Shown one piece after another: positions 17,642 through 26,200 of a stretch of 64,000 nucleotides of DNA. This DNA is from JAAFHI01 sp039793685 (GTDB taxonomy: Bacteria; Acidobacteriota; Blastocatellia; Chloracidobacteriales; Chloracidobacteriaceae), in NCBI GenBank assembly GCA_039793685.1, contig JBDRAL010000100.1, forward strand, positions 62,001 to 126,000, read 5' to 3'. Position numbers and translations under genes: made by a program. The notes beneath the pieces are model-generated. The model saw only the letters and a list, made by a program, of their open reading frames with translations, ran no database searches and was not told the DNA's origin. The first letter of the stretch is position 1. Every line of letters starts with the position of its first letter.

Positions 17642-18241
17642 ATGACGCGCCCGGTTGAAACATTCCGGATAAAAACCGAAGGCCAGCCGCAACGCTGCGA
17701 CGTCTGCCATCAGGACGACCTGTTCGACCCGCTTTCCGGTCATTGTTCCCGCTGTTCCGCCCTCATTCCCATTTTTGAACCGCCTGTTTTGTCTCCACCT
17801 CCGAACGAAACCAACTTCGGCGGTCTGTGGCTGCTCGGGGATATTCTCGTGACGTTGTTTTCCGGGCTGTTCGGATTGGTTGCACTTGGCGCGTTTGCCG
17901 GGTTCGGGATTTGGAAAATTGATGGCGCATCCCTCACCGAAGTGCTCGTCATGGTGGGGTTGATGCTCTTTTCAATGCCCGGTTTCGCCCTGCTGTATTG
18001 GTATGTGCAAATTCTTCGCGAACGGGCTGATGTTTTCCAGGCGCGCAAGGTCTGGTTCTGGACGGTCGTCTACAACACCCTGATCATCGCTGCTTTGTTG
18101 GTTTTCAATCCGCTCTTGCTCATTTGGCCATTTCTGATGGTGATTTATGGTTCGCTTTCCATGGAACGGTTTCCCTTGCCGGTAGTCGCGCCGGTTGACG
18201 AGTCGGGAATAGAAGGGCCGGTTCGAAATGGCGACAGTTGA
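17642..18241 (+). CDS. Zinc-ribbon four-helix membrane protein, paralogue 1
   Basis: 199 residues. The N-terminal cytoplasmic ribbon has C19-x2-C22 and C35-x2-C38 with the shared core CHQDDLFDPLSGHCSRC. A Pro-rich linker and four predicted membrane helices follow (about residues 62-90, 98-120, 140-160, 165-180). The start at 17642 is chosen because the conserved ETFRIKTEG opening begins there. It is the first of three adjacent paralogues: its end overlaps paralogue 2 by 14 bp. I do not recognise the family. The fixed ribbon and loose membrane part suggest a shared soluble partner. Confidence 0.75.
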   Translation: MTRPVETFRIKTEGQPQRCDVCHQDDLFDPLSGHCSRCSALIPIFEPPVLSPPPNETNFGGLWLLGDILVTLFSGLFGLVALGAFAGFGIWKIDGASLTEVLVMVGLMLFSMPGFALLYWYVQILRERADVFQARKVWFWTVVYNTLIIAALLVFNPLLLIWPFLMVIYGSLSMERFPLPVVAPVDESGIEGPVRNGDS

Positions 18242-18839
18242 AACTTTCAAGATCAAAGCCGAGAGCCTTCCGCAGCGTTGTGAAATCTGCCATCAGGACG
18301 ACCTGTTCGAGCCGCTTTCCGGCCACTGTTCCCGCTGTTCCGCAATCATTCCCATTCCTCCGGTTTTACCGCCCCTCCCCGAAGGCGACTTCGACGGCCT
18401 CTGGTCGCTCGGAGATACACTGGTAATGGTCGTTTCCAGTGGGTTTGCGGTAGTGGCTCTTTTGGTCTTTGCTTTTTTCAGCCTGTTGCCGCTTGATGAA
18501 GGTGAGAACTACGTCCCGATTCAGTTCGTGATTGACCTTGGGGGGATGTTACTTCTTTCGACCCCGGGCATCGTTTTATTACCTGTGTATGTGCAAGTGT
18601 ATCGGGAGCGGCTGAATGCGCTTCAGGTTCGTAACATTTGGGTCGGGACGGTCGGCTACAACCTTTTGGCCCTCGTGTTGGTTGCCTTGTATGGTTTTGC
18701 CTGTACAGGTTTTATCGACACTTTCCCGGGGACGGGGCTGCTTTTTATGCCGTGGCCGATCCTGATGGTGATTTACGGTTTGTTTTCGATACGCCGTTTC
18801 CCCGGGCCGGAAGCTCAACCGGTCAATGATTCCGAGTAA
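18228..18839 (+). CDS. Zinc-ribbon four-helix membrane protein, paralogue 2
   Basis: 203 residues. The N-terminus ATVETFKIKAESLPQRCEIC is followed by the second Cys pair at 34/37. The membrane part has four helices; it diverges strongly from paralogue 1 in the first two but keeps the pattern VGYNLLALVL and PWPILMVIYG-SIRRFP near the C-terminus (paralogue 1: PFLMVIYGSLSMERFP). The start codon overlaps the preceding coding end by 14 bp, so translation is probably coupled. Function unknown. Confidence 0.75.
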   Translation: MATVETFKIKAESLPQRCEICHQDDLFEPLSGHCSRCSAIIPIPPVLPPLPEGDFDGLWSLGDTLVMVVSSGFAVVALLVFAFFSLLPLDEGENYVPIQFVIDLGGMLLLSTPGIVLLPVYVQVYRERLNALQVRNIWVGTVGYNLLALVLVALYGFACTGFIDTFPGTGLLFMPWPILMVIYGLFSIRRFPGPEAQPVNDSE

Positions 18840-18855
18840 AGAAAGTGAGACCGGG

Positions 18856-19446
18856 ATGGCGACCGTCGAGACCTTTCAGATAAAAACCGAGGGACGCCCG
18901 CAACGATGTGAAATCTGCCATCAGGACGACCTGTTCGATCCGTTTTCCGGTCACTGCGGACGTTGTTCTGAAATGGTCCCCATAAATCTCGGAAACGTGG
19001 CGGTGACAACTGCGACAGGCAGGGAAGGGCTGCACTGGGCGGATGTCATTGTCTTTTCGGGCACCTGTCTGCTCGGACTCCTCGGACTGCCGACGTTGGT
19101 CCAGCTCTTTTTTTTCGCCAGCCGTTCGATTCGGACGGTCGAACACCTCCTCTTTGCCGGAGTTGTCGCGTTCGCCGGATTCGGTTACTTCCTGGGCTAT
19201 TGCTACTTTCTGATTCTTCAAGGGGCGATACGGGCGGCGGAACGGGTCTGGGTCGGGAAGGCGACGCTTCTTTACAATCTTGTGATTTTCCTCGGCTTGG
19301 TCTGGCTGTTTTTTCGCGTGGCACCGATGAACCTGTTGGTTTGGGGAATGGTTGCCCTCTGGTTTGGCTGGATTGTTTTCATGATCGGGTACGGCGGGTT
19401 TCTGATCGTCCGGAACAGCGGAAGTCACGCGACTTCCACCGAATGA
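18856..19446 (+). CDS. Zinc-ribbon four-helix membrane protein, paralogue 3
   Basis: 196 residues starting at the ATG that aligns with the MATVETF opening of paralogue 2; an in-frame ATG ten codons earlier is less likely. The ribbon is C18-x2-C21 / C34-x2-C37 (CHQDDLFDPFSGHCGRC). Four hydrophobic helices follow, the most diverged of the three copies. An ECF sigma factor gene follows about 130 bp downstream on the same strand, so the set could belong to one regulon. Function unknown. Confidence 0.73.
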   Translation: MATVETFQIKTEGRPQRCEICHQDDLFDPFSGHCGRCSEMVPINLGNVAVTTATGREGLHWADVIVFSGTCLLGLLGLPTLVQLFFFASRSIRTVEHLLFAGVVAFAGFGYFLGYCYFLILQGAIRAAERVWVGKATLLYNLVIFLGLVWLFFRVAPMNLLVWGMVALWFGWIVFMIGYGGFLIVRNSGSHATSTE

Positions 19447-19576
19447 ACCCCCGGGAACCGTCGCCTGAATGAAACCCGGCCCGATTGCGCCTATATCTAA
19501 TGATCGCGCGCGCGTACGATGCGTGAATCCGCAAAGTTCCGTGAATCGGAACCACCCTTCTGGCGAGGAAAAAGCG

Positions 19577-20419
19577 ATGTTTGAACCGGCGAATCTCGAA
19601 AAACAGGTCGAACTGGCGCGGGAAGGCGACCTTTCCGCGCTGGAAACGGTCGTCGAGGGCATCCAGCATCGGGTCTACAACCTCGCCGTCCGCATGCTCG
19701 GGCATCCGCACGACGCGCAGGACGCCACGCAGGAAATCCTCGTCAAAATCGTCACCGGTCTCGGCGGATTCCGGGGCGAAAGCGCGTTCACGACCTGGGT
19801 GTATCGCGTCGCGACCAACCATCTGTTCAACACGCTGAAGTCCCGCCGGGAAAGCCGCGAAACGTCGTTCGAGGCCATCGGCGACCGCATCGAAGCCGGG
19901 CTGGCAGTCGGGTTGGGGCCGCCGGAAGCCCGCGCGGATGTGAAAGTGCTGGCCGAGGAGGTCCGGATTACCTGTACGCAGGGGATGCTCATGAGCCTCG
20001 ACCACGATCACCGGGCGGCGTTCATTCTCGGCGAAGTGTTTGAACTGAGCGGCGCGGAGGCGGCGGAAATCCTTGAAATCACGGAGGTTTCCTATCGTCA
20101 GCGGCTTTCGCGCGCGCGGACGAAGCTCCGCGATTTCATGGTTCGCCACTGCGGACTGGTGAATTCCGACCGGCCCTGCCGATGCGAAAAACAGGTCCCG
20201 GCGGCGCTGGCGTCAGGAAAACTCGTGGCCGGACGACTGGAATTCGCGGGGCATCCGCGCATTGATGAGCGAAAAACGTTTCTTCCCGAGACGCGGGAAC
20301 TGCGCGATCTGGCCCGTACAGCGGCGCTGATGCGGGCGCACCCGGCCTATGCCGCGCCGGAGGAATTCAAACAGGGGATTCGGACGTTGTTGACCGGCAG
20401 CAGTTTCGGAGCGGGTTGA
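19577..20419 (+). CDS. ECF-type RNA polymerase sigma factor with C-terminal extension
   Basis: 280 residues. Region 2 (VYNLAVRMLGHPHDAQDATQ and FTTWVYRVATNHLFN) and region 4 (RAAFILGEVFELSGAEAAEILEITEVSYRQRLSRAR) are both clear. About 100 residues follow region 4, beginning HCGLVNSDRPCRC. This Cys-bearing extension recurs in a subset of ECF factors and may sense redox state or metal. The start at 19577 follows GAGGA; a longer open frame upstream is non-conserved. No anti-sigma gene is adjacent, so the extension may replace it. Targets are unknown; the three upstream zinc-ribbon proteins or the downstream DUF4267 gene are candidates. Confidence 0.9.
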   Translation: MFEPANLEKQVELAREGDLSALETVVEGIQHRVYNLAVRMLGHPHDAQDATQEILVKIVTGLGGFRGESAFTTWVYRVATNHLFNTLKSRRESRETSFEAIGDRIEAGLAVGLGPPEARADVKVLAEEVRITCTQGMLMSLDHDHRAAFILGEVFELSGAEAAEILEITEVSYRQRLSRARTKLRDFMVRHCGLVNSDRPCRCEKQVPAALASGKLVAGRLEFAGHPRIDERKTFLPETRELRDLARTAALMRAHPAYAAPEEFKQGIRTLLTGSSFGAG

Positions 20420-20519
20420 AGTTTTTTTGTCACAAATCCTTTTCGGATTGGTCTGAAGAAAAACGAGGGTTCATTTGGACGCTCGAATTTCTTTCAACCG
20501 AAACAAAGGAGTGACTTTT

Positions 20520-20954
20520 ATGACCGCAGCCAATCTCACCGCCGAGACCCCCGTTCAAACTTCCGTCTGGCGTTCGCCGGGAATCTGGATGGCCGCCTTT
20601 ATCGTGGCCTACATCTTGTTCAACGCCGTTCGGGCGACGCTCAACCCGGTTCATTTCGCCGTCGCGTTCGGAATTCCGCTCGCCGGACCGGAACACGATG
20701 CGTTCGTGCTGGTCTACGCCATTCGCGCACTGTTTCTCGGATTGTTCGGGCTGGCGTTGTTTGTGACGCGCTATTATCGGGTTCTGGGACTGTTTTCGCT
20801 CGTCGCCGCCGTGATGCCGATTGGCGACGCGGTCCTGGTGGCATCGCGCGGCGGCGGCGGGGCCATTGTCGCGCGACATGTGTTCATCGCCGTTTTTCTC
20901 GTACTGACGTGGTTTCTCATCGAACGCCGTCTGGCGAAGGAAAAAACAGCCTGA
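20520..20954 (+). CDS. DUF4267-type small membrane protein
   Basis: 144 residues with four predicted membrane helices: WMAAFIVAYILFNAV, VLVYAIRALFLGLFGLALF, VLGLFSLVAAVMPIGDAVLV, and a final HVFIAVFLVLTWFLI. Small proteins of this pattern (DUF4267) occur widely in soil bacteria without known function. A strong AAGGAG site precedes the ATG at 20520. It lies 100 bp after the sigma factor and could be part of its output. Confidence 0.7.
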   Translation: MTAANLTAETPVQTSVWRSPGIWMAAFIVAYILFNAVRATLNPVHFAVAFGIPLAGPEHDAFVLVYAIRALFLGLFGLALFVTRYYRVLGLFSLVAAVMPIGDAVLVASRGGGGAIVARHVFIAVFLVLTWFLIERRLAKEKTA

Positions 20955-21033
20955 AAAGGGCAGCGTCCGGTTGTCGGGGCAGGCGAGCGGACTCGCCGAC
21001 CCCGGCGACCGGGTTGAAAACGGTTGAATCGGT

Positions 21034-21408
21034 TCAGTTTTTCGTTCCGCCCGCTTTTTTGGCCGCCGGGCGCGCCGCCGGGGTTTTGGCGGGCGCGGAT
21101 TTCGCGGATTCAGCCTTCCGCGCGGCGGTTTTCCGCGGTTTTCTGACCGGGTGCAGCAACGGGCTGTCCGGTTCGAGCGGAACGATGGTGGTGATGTCGA
21201 GTGTCCACTTGTCGTGGGGATTGAAGTTTCGTCCGTCTTCGCGGTCGAACCAGTAACGCTTGGATCTCCAGAACGTCCGATCCTGATAAACGATTTCTTC
21301 AAGCACGACCGTGCGCTCGACGCGACCTTTGGTGGGATGAATGGAGAAAACGGTACCGCTGTACTTCATGTGAAGATGATCGATTCGTATTCCGGGCTGG
21401 TCCGGCAA
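21034..21408 (-). CDS. Hypothetical protein with Ala/Lys/Pro-rich tail
   Basis: About 124 residues. The first 80 form a compact beta-rich region (YSGTVFSIHPTKGRVERTVVLEE, then YWFDREDGRNF). The last 40 are a low-complexity basic tail rich in Ala, Lys and Pro (RKTAARKAESAKSAPAKTP-like), similar in composition to histone-H1-like bacterial tails that bind nucleic acid. The start is uncertain: a TTG at 21408 gives the longest frame and an ATG at 21369 is the alternative; neither has a good Shine-Dalgarno. Function unknown. Confidence 0.5.
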   Translation of the reverse strand: MPDQPGIRIDHLHMKYSGTVFSIHPTKGRVERTVVLEEIVYQDRTFWRSKRYWFDREDGRNFNPHDKWTLDITTIVPLEPDSPLLHPVRKPRKTAARKAESAKSAPAKTPAARPAAKKAGGTKN

Positions 21409-21548
21409 GTGTAACCCATTGAACGCATTCTTTTTAAGGTATTTTCCGCCGAAACCGCAAGAAAGTCCGGAAAGTTACCGGCACGGGATGAAATCGGTGT
21501 GAAAACTGCTCGACAACGCCGCTTTTCACGGAGAATTCGAGAAAAATC

Positions 21549-22274
21549 ATGGCCGACCGAAACGATCGTTATCCCGACAACGTTCCCGGACCGTTTTTCG
21601 TGGATACCCAGTGTCTCGACTGCGACGTCTGTCGCGACACCGCCCCCGCGAATTTCGCCCGCAACGACGACGGGGGCTATTCCTACGTCAAGAAACAGCC
21701 CGAAACGCAGGATGAACTCGAACGGTGTTTCGAGGCGCTGAACGCCTGCCACACCGAGGCCATCGGTTGTCATGCCGTCCCGCCGGATTGGGACCGCTTT
21801 CCGGCCGCGTTCGGTTTTCTGTGGGCGGTCGAGTCCGGCGATCTGGCCCGGTTTGAATACTGGTGGCCGGAAATGCTGGTTCAGGCGCCCGACTGGAAAT
21901 CCTATCGAACGAACGACATCGTTAATGCGGCCATTCGTTCGGGGCAAACCGCCATCGCGGAACGATTTCTTCAACATTCCGACGCATTCCCGATTTCCCG
22001 GCAAACCCTTATTGCCGCGCTCGATGAAGCCATTTCCCGGAACGATCTGGAAATGGTGGATTTGCTGTTCCGGTACGGCGCCAAACCCTCCGGCCGGGCC
22101 GGGAGCGGCGGCAATTCACTGGAACGGGCCATTGCGACCGGGAATCAGAAGATGATCGACCGGGTTCTGGCGGCGGGAGGCATTTCGCGCGAAGAAGCCG
22201 AACGGCGGTTGGGAGACGACGTTGAAGCGGTGGAACCACCGCCGAAAAAGACCTGTCGAAAATGCGACGGATAG
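21549..22274 (+). CDS. Ferredoxin-ankyrin repeat fusion protein
   Basis: 241 residues. Residues 15-75 form a single-cluster ferredoxin domain with C22-x2-C25-x2-C28 and a later Cys at 67 (ALNACHTEAIGC), like the [4Fe-4S]/[3Fe-4S] ferredoxins that open with RYPDNVPGPFFVD. The usual C-P of the last ligand is C-H here. Residues ~85-215 are helix-turn-helix pairs of ankyrin type (DIVNAAIRSGQTAIAERFLQH, then AALDEAISRNDLEMVDLLFRYGA, then ERAIATGNQKMIDRVLAAGG). The C-terminus carries one more C-x2-C (KTCRKCDG). This fusion is unusual; it implies an electron carrier or sensor with a docking surface. Cytoplasmic. Confidence 0.8.
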   Translation: MADRNDRYPDNVPGPFFVDTQCLDCDVCRDTAPANFARNDDGGYSYVKKQPETQDELERCFEALNACHTEAIGCHAVPPDWDRFPAAFGFLWAVESGDLARFEYWWPEMLVQAPDWKSYRTNDIVNAAIRSGQTAIAERFLQHSDAFPISRQTLIAALDEAISRNDLEMVDLLFRYGAKPSGRAGSGGNSLERAIATGNQKMIDRVLAAGGISREEAERRLGDDVEAVEPPPKKTCRKCDG

Positions 22275-22277
22275 ACT

Positions 22278-23159
22278 TCAGACGGCATCCGGGCGAGGAT
22301 CAAGCAGGCGTTCCGCGACACCGAAAACGGCATTCCGGAAGCGATGCAGGCAGAACGCCAGCACCGGCGGCAGAAAGCAGCACAGGAAAAAGAACAGCAC
22401 GACGGGCACGAATTGCCCGTGGAAGAATTCGTTTGAAATCCGGCTGAAGTCCATCCAGTGACCACCGCCCTTGGCGTCCCCGTAGAGTTGCTGGTGTTCC
22501 CGGCTGGTCATCAGTTGAAACGCGAACTTCACATCATAAAACTGGATGAAAAAGCCGAGAAACCCGTAAATCGGGCGTTCAAACTCGTGGACAAGCGACG
22601 TTCCGCTGATGGCCCGGTAGAGAAAGATGGTGCAGAAGGTCAGTTCTACCCCGTGGCCCATGAATAAAATCGGCAGTTCATGCCAGCGGGTGAACGCGAA
22701 GAGCGCGTGCAGAACGACCAGCCCGCCGAGGACGCCCAGCGTCAGCCGATTCGCCCGGTAGTAGTAAAACAGGCCCGCGAAAATCACATAGATAAGGATG
22801 AGCAGGCCCGTCTGGCGTCCGGTCGAGATGGCGATGCCCCCGCCATAAACAAAATCGAACGCCGGGATGGTCGGATAGCCGAACAGCCACGCGAACGCCG
22901 TGTGGCCGAGTTCATGCACAATGGTCAGCAACGGATGCAGCAACAGCATCAGCAGGCCGAAAAAAGGCAGGGCCACGACCGGAAGCGCAACCCCCGCGCC
23001 GATGGCGACCGCCCGCCAGCCCGCGCGTGAAACCGCAATGGGTCCGACCGGAAGTTCTTCATCCGGAATAACTTCCATCCGTCCGGGAAACGGCATGGCG
23101 CACTGGATGCAGTACGGTTGGCCGTCGGGTTGAACCAGCAGGCAGCGGGGGCAGCGCAT
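22278..23159 (-). CDS. Membrane protein with zinc ribbon and HELGH motif (M50-like)
   Basis: 293 residues. The N-terminal ribbon is C-x2-C ... C-x2-C (MRCPRC, then YCIQC). A membrane helix carries the H-E-L-G-H sequence within LLTIVHELGHTAFAWLFGYP, and about five further hydrophobic helices follow. HExxH inside a membrane helix next to LFGYP is the zinc site of M50-type intramembrane metalloproteases, although the second motif (N/xDG) is not obvious. It could be a site-2-protease relative or an inactive homologue. The start at 23159 has a GAGAAGG site; an upstream in-frame start lies in the adjacent repeat. It is convergent with the ferredoxin-ankyrin gene, 3 bp apart. Confidence 0.7.
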   Translation of the reverse strand: MRCPRCLLVQPDGQPYCIQCAMPFPGRMEVIPDEELPVGPIAVSRAGWRAVAIGAGVALPVVALPFFGLLMLLLHPLLTIVHELGHTAFAWLFGYPTIPAFDFVYGGGIAISTGRQTGLLILIYVIFAGLFYYYRANRLTLGVLGGLVVLHALFAFTRWHELPILFMGHGVELTFCTIFLYRAISGTSLVHEFERPIYGFLGFFIQFYDVKFAFQLMTSREHQQLYGDAKGGGHWMDFSRISNEFFHGQFVPVVLFFFLCCFLPPVLAFCLHRFRNAVFGVAERLLDPRPDAV

Positions 23160-23174
23160 TTCAGCAACCTTCTC

Positions 23175-23261
23175 TTGAACACAAAGACACAAAGACACGA
23201 AGGCACAAAGTTATTTTTTCAAATGCTTCGTGTCTTTGTGCCTTTGTGTCTTTGTGTTCAA
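23175..23261. repeat. Inverted pair of ACACAAAG octamers
   Basis: Left arm 23175-23210 contains four ACACAAAG-type octamers, and the right arm 23226-23261 holds the complementary set in different order, with a 15-nt spacer. It lies between the TonB receptor stop (23266) and the HELGH gene start, both on the minus strand. Near-identical words are common in many bacterial phyla. Confidence 0.85.
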
Positions 23262-23265
23262 AAAA

Positions 23266-26200
23266 CTAAAACTCGAACTTCAGCACGAACTGAATCTGCC
23301 GGGGCGGCGCGGAGGTGGCGAACGACCGTCCGAAGCCCGGCGCTTCCAGCAGCCGGACCGGGATGCCGAAGTGCGTCCGGTTGAACAGGTTGAACACTTC
23401 CGCCCGGAGCGTCAGCGCGTAGCGTTCGTTAAAGGTGAACCGTTTGTTGACGGCCATGTCCACAAGGGCGAAGCCGGAGGACCGGAAGGTGTTGCGTCCG
23501 ACCGCACCGTCGCGGGCCGCCGTCAGATTGAAGGCCGTGAGCGACAGCGGATTGACACCGGAATTGACGATGATCCGCTGGACGCCGGAATCGCGCAGGG
23601 TCAATCCGGTCAACGTGTTGAGGCGATCCGTCCGATTCCCGTCGCGGTTGGCGTCGACGAGCGTGTTGACCGTGAACGGTTGTCCGGTCTGGAGGGTCAC
23701 GATGCTCGAAATCTGCCATCCGCCAAGGAACCGGTTCTGGCGGTAGAAGGGAAGTTCATACTGCACGCCGGTCGTGAAGCGGTGGCGGACGTCGAACGAC
23801 GAGTCACCCCGTTCCGAGCGGACGATGTTGTCGCGGTTGAGTTCATTTTGCGCCCGCGCGTAGCTGCCGGCGGTGTCGAACAGGTCGGAAATCGCGTCGA
23901 TGGAATGCGACCAGGTATAGGCCGACTGGAAGGCAAGACCGCTGGTAAACCGCTGACGGACGGCGATTTGCAGCGCGTGATACCGGGAGGTGGCATCCGA
24001 CGAAAAGCCCGAAATGGCCCCGACGTTGTTGTCGTTGCGGGCCGTCACGACCTGCACGCCGCCGAACGGATCGGCGCTCGTCGGCAGAAAGTAATACAAC
24101 GGGGCAATCGAGCCGCCGTTGGGCGTGCCGGGCCGGACAAAACCCCCGCCGGACGTGCCGACATAGGCGATGGAACCCACCACGCGGTCGGCGAAAGAAT
24201 GTTCAAGCGAGACGCTGTACTGGTGGACCCGCCCCGACTGCATGTTTTTCTGGGGCAGGGTGAAGGCGAGGGCGAAGTTGCCCGCGCCGAGAATGTCGTT
24301 CAGGTAGGCCGCAATCTGGTTGGGCGGGATGATCGGCGGGCAGTTCGAGCCGGTTTTCCCGCCCGCCAGGCGGCGGAACGGCGGGAAACTTCCCTGACAG
24401 CCCGGTCCGAAGTTCCGGATGGAGGGGTTAGCCGACAGAATATCGTCGAAAATGACACCCGAACGGTAGTTGGTCTGGACCGACTGCGGAAACAGGTTGC
24501 GCGACTGGGCGGTGACGGTCAGCGGAATCGGGTCGTAGAACAGCCCGTATCCGGCGCGCAGGGCGGTCCGACCGTTGCCGAAGATGTCCCAGGCGACGCC
24601 GATGCGGCCCGAGATGTTGTTGGTATCGGCGTCGTAAATCTGGCTCCGGCCGCCGACGAATCCGCGATAACTGTTGAGGGCATTGAAGAACGCCGAAAAC
24701 GACTGGCCATCCGGCGGAGTCGGGAAATTGCTCGGGTCGAGGTCGAAGGCGCGTCCGTAGCGGTTGTTCCGGGTGTCGGTCGGAACGGTGTTGAGTTCAT
24801 AACGAAGGCCGCCCTTGACCACGACGCGCGAATTTAGCCGGAAGGTTTCGTTGATGAAAAAGTTGTACTCGTAATTCCGCAGGTTGATGTCGGAATCCGG
24901 GTTGACCACGAAGGTCTGCCGCAGGTCCGACGGCACGCCGAGGCCGACAAAATCCGCGCCGCTGCCGAAACGGGGCACGCCGTTCGGACCGATGACGATG
25001 TTCGGCGCATAGGACAGCGTCAGCCGGAAGTCCTTGTCGGCAAAGCTGTTGGAGGTGACCCGGCGGATGTCCGCACCGAATTTCATGGTCCCCCGTCCGT
25101 GGTTCCAGATGAAGGTGTCGGCGAAATGGAAGGTTGTCCCGGTGCGGCCCTGCGGGAACGTGCCGGGATCGACGCCGATGCTGCTGTAGGGGGCGACCGA
25201 AAGTCGGCCGAGCGGCCCGGTTCGGCCGTCGGGCTGACCGTCGCCGGTGAGATCGACCCCGATGGAACGCGACTGGAAAATGAACGGGCTGCCCGCCACT
25301 TCATTGAAGGCAATTCGGTTCCGTCCATAAGAAAAGCGGAATTCGTTGGCAAAGCGGTCTGACAACTGGGTGTTCAGATCGACGGCAAGATTTTGCGTCC
25401 GGGAACCGGAGCCGATGCTGGAGTTGAGCGAATTTCCGACCGCGGCCAGCAGGGCGCTGTCGTCGGCGAGGTTGTACCGCGTGGTGAGCAGCGTCTGTTT
25501 CCCGAACGGCGTGAACTGGTAGTCGCTCCGGATGGAAAACAGGATACCGTCGCCGCGCGCGGGCAGAACCTGCGTGAAGTTGTTCAATCCGAACGGCCCG
25601 CCGGTGAAATTGGGCAAGGGATAGAGGGCGAGAACGTCGGGGGCGAGGAGGTTGGTCGCTGGTGACGGGTTGAGCGCGAGGGCGGCGGCGCGTTCGCCGG
25701 CGGTCGGGACGGCGTAGTTGACCGTCTGATTCCGGTTCACGTCCTGCCGTTCAAACGAACCGAAGAAGTGCCAGCGGTTCTGGATGATCGGTCCGCCGAG
25801 CGTCCCCCCCGTCTGATGGCGGGTAAAAGCGTTTTTGCCGGTCCGGAAGGTGTTTCCGGTCGGTCTGAAGTCGAACGCATCGCGTGCCTGAAGGGCGGAA
25901 TCGGTGAAAAAGCTGTACAGCCCGCCGTGGAAGCGGTTTTCCCCGGCGCGGGAGACGACATTGACCTGTCCGCCGACGTTCCGGCCCGCTTCCACGTCGG
26001 AAAGCAGGGTCGTAATCTGGAATTCGCGCAGGCTCTCGATGGACTGAGGGGCGGTCGCGGTGTAACCCCGACGGCGTCCGCCGACTTCCTGATCGTTATT
26101 GTCCGAACCGTCGATGGTGTAGTTGTTGCCGCGCGGGCGCGTGCCGTTGACGGCGAAGTCGCCGCCGCCGAGTTCCGAGCCGACGCCGGGGCCGTTGGCG

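Noticed and set aside
23230..24837. Plus-strand 535-codon frame over the second TonB receptor
   Set aside because: It begins in the octamer repeat and runs antisense through the barrel domain; no recognisable domain.
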